NCBI GenBank assembly: GCA_963811635.1
Contig: CAWESB010000008.1
Coordinates: 62,001 to 126,000 of the forward strand
Length of the DNA stretch: 64,000 bases
Direction: 5' to 3'
DNA from: JAIBJN01 sp963811635
GTDB lineage: Bacteria > Actinomycetota > Thermoleophilia > Gaiellales > Gaiellaceae
A model generated the notes under the pieces. The model ran no database searches and was not told the origin of the DNA. It saw nothing but the letters and a program-made list of their open reading frames with translations. A program made the translations under genes and the position numbers. Positions 58,569 to 64,000 of the stretch are shown here, one piece after another; position 1 is the first letter of the stretch, and each line of letters opens with the position of its first letter.

Positions 58569-59540
58569 ATGTGTGCTTCACTTCCGCAGGTGACCTCGCC
58601 AACCTCCCGGCTGCTCGCGCTCCTCGAGACCCTGCAGACGCAGCCGGTCGCGACGGGCAGGGAGCTCGCGGACCGGCTCGAGATCGACGTCCGCACGCTT
58701 CGCCGGTACGTCGCGGCGCTCCAGGAGCTCGGCATCCCGGTCGAGGGGCAGCGCGGCGTCGGCGGCGGCTACCGCATGCGCCCGGGCTACCGGCTCCCGC
58801 CCCTGATGCTGAGCGACGACGAAGCGGTCGTGCTGGTGCTCGGTCTCCTCGCGGCCCGCCGTTTCGGGCTCGACACCGAAGGCGCGGCAGCCGACGATGC
58901 GCTCGCCAAGATCCACCGCGTCCTCCCGACCAGGCTTCGCAGCCGGGTCGAAGCGCTCGAAACGGCACTCGGGTTCACGACGGCGATCGGCGCGGCTGCG
59001 CCTGTGCCGGGCGAGACGGTCCTGCTCCTTGCCGACGCGATCCGCCGGGGCAAGCGGGTACGCACCGGGTACCGCACCTTCTCGGGCGAGACCTCGGACC
59101 GCGACCTGAGCCCGTATGGGCTCGTCTTCCACGCCGGCCGCTGGTACCTCCCCGCCCACGACCACGGCCGCGGCGAGCTGCGCACGTTCCGGGTCGACCG
59201 GATGAGCGAGCCCACGCTCGGCGAAGCTGCATGGCACGCTCCTCCCGACGACTTCGACGCGGTCGCCTCCGTCACGGCAGCGATCGCGTCGGTGCCGTGG
59301 ACGTGGGCGGTCGAGGTGGCGCTCGACCTACCGCTGGCTGTCGCCGCCGAGCGCGTCCCTTCCAGCTCGGCAGCCTCAGGGAGGACGGGAGCGGACGGTG
59401 CTGACCATGCGCGTCGAGTCGCTCGACTGGATGGCGACCGTCCTCGCCGGGCTCGGCTGCGGCTTCACCGTCCGCCGCCGGACGAGCTCCGCACGAGCGT
59501 CGCCGCGCTCGCGGCCCGGCTGGCCGAGGCGGTCTCCTGA
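58569..59540 (+). CDS. WYL-domain transcriptional regulator with frame-shifted segment
   Basis: A 323-residue DeoR-like/YafY-type regulator: HTH_11 (about residues 8-60, TSRLLALLETLQTQPVATGR, LRRYVAALQELGIPVEGQRG) and a WYL domain (GYRTFSGETSDRDLSPYGLV, HAGRWYLPAHD) that senses nucleic acid or nucleotide ligands. From ~residue 263 to 304 the frame yields a Ser/Arg-rich sequence unlike the family. The expected text is in the other frames: FQLGSLREDGSGR (59359-59397), then VLTMRVESLDWMATVLAGLG (59398-59457). The original frame resumes with PDELRTSVAALAARLAEAVS. Three one-base deficits therefore cancel out. ATG 58569 lies just behind an operator palindrome. Confidence 0.8.
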   Translation: MCASLPQVTSPTSRLLALLETLQTQPVATGRELADRLEIDVRTLRRYVAALQELGIPVEGQRGVGGGYRMRPGYRLPPLMLSDDEAVVLVLGLLAARRFGLDTEGAAADDALAKIHRVLPTRLRSRVEALETALGFTTAIGAAAPVPGETVLLLADAIRRGKRVRTGYRTFSGETSDRDLSPYGLVFHAGRWYLPAHDHGRGELRTFRVDRMSEPTLGEAAWHAPPDDFDAVASVTAAIASVPWTWAVEVALDLPLAVAAERVPSSSAASGRTGADGADHARRVARLDGDRPRRARLRLHRPPPDELRTSVAALAARLAEAVS

Positions 59541-59548
59541 CGCCGAGA

Positions 59549-59571
59549 GGCCCGCCGGGACGGGGCGGGCC
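59549..59571 (+). terminator. Hairpin after the WYL gene
   Basis: GGCCCGCC (59549-59556) and GGCGGGCC (59564-59571) form a perfect 8-bp stem with a 7-nt loop, 8 nt after the stop codon. No T-run. Confidence 0.5.
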
Positions 59572-59681
59572 GGACGGCGGTCCTAGGGGGTCGGCCGGGG
59601 GAATCCGGGTCCCGGCACGAGCTCGATCTCGTATCGTCTCCGGATAGGGTCCGCGCTCCGCACCCGTCTCGAAAGGACGCC

Positions 59682-60509
59682 ATGTCTGCCGCCGCGACCC
59701 GACCCGACACCATCGTTCTCATCCACGGCTTCTGGGTCACCCCGAGAAGCTGGGAGCACTGGCTCGCCCACTACGAGGCGAAGGGGTTCCGTGTGCTCGC
59801 GCCTGCCTACCCCGGCTTCGAAGTCGAGGTCGAGGCGCTGAACGAGGATCCCTCGCCGATCGAGGCGGTGACTGTGCCGGCGATCATCGACCACCTCGAG
59901 GACGTGATCCGCGGCCTCGACTCCGAGCCCATCCTGATCGGGCACTCAGCGGGCGGGGTCTTCACGCAGATCCTGCTCGACCGCGGCCACGGCGCCGCCG
60001 GCGTGGCGATCAACTCGGCTCCGACGGAGGGCGTGGCCGTCGTTCCGCTGTCGCAGATCAAGGCGACCTTCCCCGTGCTCAAGAACCCGGCCAACCGGCA
60101 CAAGGCGGTGGGGTTCACGCTGGAGCAGTGGCGCTACGCGTTCACCAACACTTTCACGGAGGAGGAGGCCAAGGCGCTGTACGAGCGCTACCACATTCCG
60201 GCGTCCGGCCGGATCTTCTGGGGGAGCGCTCTGGCGAACATTCATCCCGGCCAGGACGACAATCACGTCGACTACGAGAACGACGACCGCGCGCCGCTGC
60301 TCTTCATCTCGGGCAGCGAGGATCACCTCATGCCTCCGAAGGTGCAGCGGTCGAACGCGAAGCACTACAAGTCGAACACCGTCACCGAGGTAAGGGAGTA
60401 CGAGGGCTTCGCGCACCTGCTGCCGGCCCAGGAGGGCTGGGAGGAGATCGCCGACTACGCTCTCGAGTGGGCGCTCGAGCACGCCGTCGCGGCGCGAGCG
60501 ACCGCTTGA
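59682..60509 (+). CDS. Alpha/beta hydrolase
   Basis: A 275-residue alpha/beta-hydrolase: IVLIHGFWVTPRSWEHWLAH (oxyanion region), nucleophile elbow GHSAGG with Ser near residue 89, acid DHLMPP and His in EGFAHLLPAQEGWEE. It resembles non-haem chloroperoxidase-like/esterase proteins of actinobacteria. AAAGGA precedes the ATG. Its stop overlaps the following MBL-fold gene by 3 nt. Confidence 0.85.
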   Translation: MSAAATRPDTIVLIHGFWVTPRSWEHWLAHYEAKGFRVLAPAYPGFEVEVEALNEDPSPIEAVTVPAIIDHLEDVIRGLDSEPILIGHSAGGVFTQILLDRGHGAAGVAINSAPTEGVAVVPLSQIKATFPVLKNPANRHKAVGFTLEQWRYAFTNTFTEEEAKALYERYHIPASGRIFWGSALANIHPGQDDNHVDYENDDRAPLLFISGSEDHLMPPKVQRSNAKHYKSNTVTEVREYEGFAHLLPAQEGWEEIADYALEWALEHAVAARATA

Positions 60510-61297
60510 GCTCGGTCCGCATCACGCACATCGGCGGCCCGACCACCCTGATCGAGGTCGAGGGCTGGCGGCTCCTGACCGACCCGACCTTCGACCCGCC
60601 CGGACAGACGTACGACTTCGGCTGGGGCTCCCACTCGCAGAAGCTGGCCGGCCCAGCCGTTGCCGCCTCCGCGCTCCTGCCGGTCGACGCCGTGCTGCTC
60701 ACGCACGATCACCACGGCGACAACCTCGACGACGCCGGTCGGGCGCTCCTGCCGTCCGTCGACGTCGTCGTCACGACGGCCTCGGGGGGCGAGCGGCTCG
60801 GCCATGGCGCCCGGGGCCTGAAGGCCTGGGAGACGACGAGGCTGGAGGCCGCCGGGCGGCCGCCGATCGAGATCACGGCGACCCCGTGCCGCCACGGCCC
60901 GCCGCTGAGCCACCCGGTCGCCGGCGACGTGATCGGATTCTCCCTCCGCTGGGCGGGGCAGGCGCACGGGGAGCTTTGGATCACCGGAGACACCGTCCTG
61001 TACGGCGACGTCCGCAAGGTGCCCGGCCGTCTGCAGATCGGGACGATGCTCCTACACCTCGGGAGCGTCCGCTTCCCCGTGACCGGGCCGCTCCGCTACA
61101 CGATGACCGGTCGCGAAGGCGTGGAGCTGTGCCGGCTGGTCGACCCGCACACGGTTGTCCCCATCCACTACGAGGGCTGGAGCCACTTCTCCGAGGGCAG
61201 GGCGGACGTCGAGCAGGCACTCGCCTCTGCGTCGGACGACCTTCGCCGGCGGTTCAGGTGGCTCCCGCTCGGCGCCGGCGTGGAGCTCGAGGTCTAG
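60506..61297 (+). CDS. MBL-fold metal-dependent hydrolase (UlaG-like)
   Basis: A 263-residue metallo-beta-lactamase-fold protein: ITHIGGPTTLIEVEGWRLLTDPTF at the N-terminus, metal motif THDHHGDN (HxHxDN type), PCRHGP, ITGDTVLYGDV and C-terminal PIHYEGWSHF, the layout of UlaG-like L-ascorbate-6-phosphate lactonases and other small hydrolases. TTG 60506 overlaps the previous stop (TTGA); no better start. Substrate unknown. It is convergent with the VOC gene, overlapping by 4 nt. Confidence 0.82.
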   Translation: MSSVRITHIGGPTTLIEVEGWRLLTDPTFDPPGQTYDFGWGSHSQKLAGPAVAASALLPVDAVLLTHDHHGDNLDDAGRALLPSVDVVVTTASGGERLGHGARGLKAWETTRLEAAGRPPIEITATPCRHGPPLSHPVAGDVIGFSLRWAGQAHGELWITGDTVLYGDVRKVPGRLQIGTMLLHLGSVRFPVTGPLRYTMTGREGVELCRLVDPHTVVPIHYEGWSHFSEGRADVEQALASASDDLRRRFRWLPLGAGVELEV

Positions 61298-61767
61298 CCG
61301 GCGGCCGCCCGTTCGAGCTCGCCGACCTCGATCTTGCTCATTTGCAGCATCGCCTGCATGACGCGGTTCGCCTTCTCGCGGTCCGGGTCGCTCAGCAGCT
61401 CGCCGAGCCTGCGGGGAACGACCTGCCAGGAGACGCCGAACCTGTCGGTGAGCCAGCCGCACGGGCCCGGCTCCCCGCCTTCGGAGAGCTTCTCCCAGTA
61501 CCGATCGACCTCGTCCTGCGTCTCGCAGTCGACGAAGAGCGAGATGCCCTGGGAGAACGTGAACGACGGCCCGCCGTTCAGTGCGTAGAACTCCTGGCCG
61601 TCGAGCTCGAAGCTCGCGCTCATGAGCGAGCCTGGCTCGCCGGGGCCGGCCTCGCCGTAGTCCGTCGTGCTGAGGACTTTCGAGTTGTCGAAGATCGACG
61701 TGTAGAAGGCGACGGCCTCCTCGGCCCGGCCGGCGAACGTCAGGAACGTCGTGATCCTGTTCTGCAT
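61294..61767 (-). CDS. PhnB-like VOC superfamily protein
   Basis: A 157-residue protein of the PhnB/3-demethylubiquinone-methyltransferase-like VOC group: RITTFLTFAGRAEEAVAFYTSIF, ASFELDGQEFYALNGGPSF, GISLFVDCETQDEVDRYWEKL and CGWLTDRFGVSWQVVPRRL. Enzymatic role is not established for most members. AGGGAGA lies upstream of ATG 61767. A 188-nt gap to the next gene contains one hairpin (61924-61942). Confidence 0.85.
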   Translation of the reverse strand: MQNRITTFLTFAGRAEEAVAFYTSIFDNSKVLSTTDYGEAGPGEPGSLMSASFELDGQEFYALNGGPSFTFSQGISLFVDCETQDEVDRYWEKLSEGGEPGPCGWLTDRFGVSWQVVPRRLGELLSDPDREKANRVMQAMLQMSKIEVGELERAAAG

Positions 61768-61923
61768 GTGAAAGGTCTCCCTTCGGGTTTCGTTGCTCTA
61801 CAGACCGGCCGGGACGCTGGATCTCATCGGTCGCTGCGGGCGATCCAGGCGGGCTGATGAGGACCCGTCGGGGGTCGCGCTCTGCTAGCGCCTCCGGCCC
61901 CAGGTAGTCTGCCGCTGCCTAAA

Positions 61924-61942
61924 GGCGTGGCGAGCCCACGCC
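61924..61942 (+). promoter_or_regulatory. Hairpin upstream of the ClpB-like gene
   Basis: GGCGTGG (61924-61930) and CCACGCC (61936-61942) form a perfect 7-bp stem with a 5-nt loop, 13 nt before the GTG start. It could be a leader hairpin or operator; it is not a CIRCE or HAIR-type heat-shock element. Confidence 0.4.
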
Positions 61943-61955
61943 GATCTGCGAGCCA

Positions 61956-64000
61956 GTGGCGGACGCCGACCCGGTCATCGCACAGCTCCGCGAGATCGCA
62001 CTCGCTCTCGCCGAGCGCTACGGCGACGTCAGGATCGACGCGCTGGCGCAGGACGACGACTTCGCCCGCGCGGTCGGGCTGGCGATGCAGGTTCCCGCCG
62101 ACAAGCTCACGGAGCTCGCGCAGGACAAGAACCCGTTCGTGGGCTGCGCCGTACTCTTCGCAGTCACCGAGCGCCAAGACGCCCCGAAGCACTGGGAGAG
62201 GCTCGTCGGCAATCGGCTCGAGGAGGCGTCTCCGGGCGAGGCGAACGCCCTCCTACGCCTCCTGGCCGACGAGGCGAGCCGTCCAGTCCTGCTCCAGACG
62301 CTCGCGCAGGCGGAGAGCTCCTGGCTCGACGAGCCGGTTCGCTCGGCGGCCGTAGCCTTCGTCGAGACACGGCTCCGGGCCGGCGACCGCGTCACGGCTG
62401 ACCAGCTGGAGGAGAGGATCGCCCCGGCGCAGGAGCCGATCGTGGTCGCGCTCTCGCAGGCGGGCGACCCGGCTACCTGCGCGCCGTTGGTCGCGGTCAT
62501 CCGTGAGTGGAGGAGCAGCCTCGTGGACACGGCGTTCCTCCAGACCGTCGGCCGCATCATCGGTCCGAACGAGCTGGCGAAGCCGAAGCTCGTCGGCGGC
62601 CGGGCGGCCGCCCTGGACGCAGTCGAGACCGCGCTGGGCTCGAGCCCTCCCCGCTCCCTCCTGCTCGTCGGCGAGCAGGGCGTCGGCAAGTCCGCGCTGG
62701 TCGGTGAGGCAGTCCGCCGGGCCGGCAAGGACGAGTGGGTCGTGTTCCAGGCGACCGCGTCAGACGTCATCGCCGGGCAGACGTACATAGGCATGCTCGA
62801 GGGCCGCGTGCAGGAGATCGTCCAGCGGATTCGGGGGCGAAAGGTGATCTGGCTCCTGCCGGGCTTCGAGGAGGCCTTCTGGGCCGGCCAGCACCACCAG
62901 AGCCCGCAGGGGCTCCTCGACGCCCTGCTTCCGCACGTCGAGTCCGGGCAGATTGTCGTCGTGGGCGAGATCGACCCGCTCGCGTACGAGCTCGTGGCGC
63001 AGCTGCGGCCGCGGGTGTCCCGCGTCTTCCGCGTCGTGCGCCTCGCGCCCATGCTCGAGGACGAGGCTGTGGCCGTCGCGCGCGACTGGGCGGACACCGC
63101 CGGGGTCGGCGTCGCCGACGGCACGATCAGGGAGGCGCTCGACCTCGCGTCCCACTACCTGCCGGGGATCGCCGCCCCCGGGAGTCTGATTCGCATCCTG
63201 GAGCTGGCGGCCGAGCGGGCGGAGCGCGCCGGTGAGGCGGCCGTCGAGCTGCGGACGATCATCGCGACGCTGGGCGAGGCGACGGGGCTGCCGCTTCACG
63301 TCCTCGATCCCCGCGCGCAGCTCGACCTGGGGACGGTCCGGAGCTTCTTCGCCGAGCGCGTTCTCGGCCAGCCATCGGCCGTGGAGACGCTCGTCGAGCG
63401 AATCGCGCTCGTGAAGGCCGGGTTGACCGATCCGACCAGGCCGCTGGGGGTCTTCCTTTTCGTCGGCCCCACAGGCACGGGCAAGACCGAGATCGCCAAG
63501 CGGCTCGCCGAGTTCCTGTTCGGGTCGGTCGACCGCCTCGTCCGACTGGACATGAGTGAGTTCCAGACGCCGGAGAGCCTCGAGCGCCTCCTGACCGACA
63601 GCACCTTGGAGCCGCAGGCCTCGCCGCTCATCGCCTCGGTCCGCAAAGAGCCCTTCTCGGTCGTGCTGCTCGACGAGTTCGAGAAGGCGCACGCGAACAT
63701 CTGGGACGTCTTCCTCCAGGTCTTCGACGACGGGCGCCTGACCGACCGCAGCGGCCGCGTTGTCGATTTCCGGCACTGCGTGATCGTGCTCACGTCGAAC
63801 GTCGGCTCGGCGATCCCAACGCGCCCGGGCCTGGGCTTCGGCTCGACAGTGGAGAGCTTCGACACGACGTCGATCGAGCGCGCCGTAGCCCGCGCCTTCC
63901 GCCCCGAGCTGCTGAACCGGCTGGACCGCGTCGTCGTCTTCCGCCCGCTCGGGCGCGAGGTCATGCGGACGCTCGTCGAGCATGAGCTGGCGGCGGTGCT
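61956..64000 (+). CDS. ClpB-like double AAA+ ATPase with unusual N-terminal domain, truncated by window end
   Basis: About 681 residues visible from GTG 61956. Residues 1-200 are a helical domain unlike the Clp N-domain (VIAQLREIALALAERYGDVR). The first AAA+ domain has Walker A GEQGVGKS (239-246), but its Walker B is degenerate (VIWLLPGFEEAFW). The second is canonical Clp/Hsp100: GPTGTGKT (504-511), LLDEFEKAHANIWDVFLQVF (Asp573-Glu574), sensor LTSNVG and arginine finger FRPELLNRLDRVV. No long ClpB middle coiled coil is evident. Likely a disaggregase/unfoldase variant, perhaps of the conflict- or secretion-associated kind; downstream genes would decide. Confidence 0.82.
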   Translation, partial: MADADPVIAQLREIALALAERYGDVRIDALAQDDDFARAVGLAMQVPADKLTELAQDKNPFVGCAVLFAVTERQDAPKHWERLVGNRLEEASPGEANALLRLLADEASRPVLLQTLAQAESSWLDEPVRSAAVAFVETRLRAGDRVTADQLEERIAPAQEPIVVALSQAGDPATCAPLVAVIREWRSSLVDTAFLQTVGRIIGPNELAKPKLVGGRAAALDAVETALGSSPPRSLLLVGEQGVGKSALVGEAVRRAGKDEWVVFQATASDVIAGQTYIGMLEGRVQEIVQRIRGRKVIWLLPGFEEAFWAGQHHQSPQGLLDALLPHVESGQIVVVGEIDPLAYELVAQLRPRVSRVFRVVRLAPMLEDEAVAVARDWADTAGVGVADGTIREALDLASHYLPGIAAPGSLIRILELAAERAERAGEAAVELRTIIATLGEATGLPLHVLDPRAQLDLGTVRSFFAERVLGQPSAVETLVERIALVKAGLTDPTRPLGVFLFVGPTGTGKTEIAKRLAEFLFGSVDRLVRLDMSEFQTPESLERLLTDSTLEPQASPLIASVRKEPFSVVLLDEFEKAHANIWDVFLQVFDDGRLTDRSGRVVDFRHCVIVLTSNVGSAIPTRPGLGFGSTVESFDTTSIERAVARAFRPELLNRLDRVVVFRPLGREVMRTLVEHELAAV

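Noticed and set aside
59398..59586. Separate 62-codon ORF at the end of the WYL gene
   Set aside because: Its first 20 residues are the displaced WYL C-terminus (VESLDWMATVLAGLG), so it reflects frameshifts rather than a new gene.

Overview
This is a GC-rich (roughly 70%) bacterial chromosome segment of about 60 protein genes. Gene content suggests an actinobacterium, possibly class Thermoleophilia (Gaiella/Solirubrobacter-like). That placement is an inference from family content: a PAC2 protein, a 1,637-residue NAD-glutamate dehydrogenase, an actinobacterial-type small basic protein, a Tad/Flp pilus cluster, a ClpB-like AAA+ protein, and frequent GTG/TTG starts with ATGA/GTGA overlaps. No rRNA, tRNA, CRISPR array, IS element or prophage was seen. 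It reads as ordinary chromosome with a few accessory loci.

Layout. 0-3.1 kb: a truncated acyl/acetyl-CoA synthetase diverges from a TetR regulator plus a DHA2-type exporter, over a consensus promoter carrying paired palindromes. 3.1-5.2 kb: a strongly folded non-coding region, then an XRE-TPR regulator followed 15 nt later by a 28-residue signal-peptide-like ORF. This resembles a regulator/exported-peptide (RRNPP-like) pair and is the best candidate for an undescribed system. 5.2-13.5 kb: CBS protein, rhodanese, MscL with a zinc-ribbon tail, proline racemase family protein, DDAH-like amidinohydrolase, SelD, heme A synthase, PAC2 protein and a CcdA-thioredoxin fusion. 13.6-18.3 kb: an SF2 helicase downstream of a second XRE-TPR regulator, and a helical-repeat protein. 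18.3-23.5 kb: a solitary MshEN (c-di-GMP-type) domain protein, then a metal locus of ZIP transporter plus Tat-exported multicopper oxidase, divergent from an NRAMP transporter over overlapping palindromes. 23.5-29.1 kb: peroxiredoxin-like protein, membrane protein, a Tat/lipobox class V aminotransferase, an M20 amidohydrolase, small ORFs, a VOC protein and DUF192.

29.1-39.4 kb is the Tad pilus region: an M15-type peptidase on the opposite strand, then Flp pilin, TadE-like, CpaB, TadZ-like ATPase, CpaF, a VWA-TadB fusion, TadC and a long coiled-coil protein. 39.4-49.8 kb: Nudix-like protein, a duplicated RTX-type surface protein, topoisomerase IB, an oxidoreductase pair, a small membrane protein and the large glutamate dehydrogenase. 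49.8-53.1 kb: a response regulator/kinase operon leading into two paralogous acidic secreted proteins and a small lipoprotein. 53.1-61.8 kb: GT4 glycosyltransferase, a collagen-like/lamin-tail protein, a tiny hydrophobic peptide, a sulfite-oxidase-like enzyme, DUF1579 divergent from a WYL regulator (whose 3' end shows three compensating frameshifts), and hydrolases. The window ends inside a ClpB-like AAA+ gene with an unrecognised N-terminal domain.

Start sites were chosen from family alignment by memory, Shine-Dalgarno sequences and overlaps. Function names come from motif recognition only; no database search was run.
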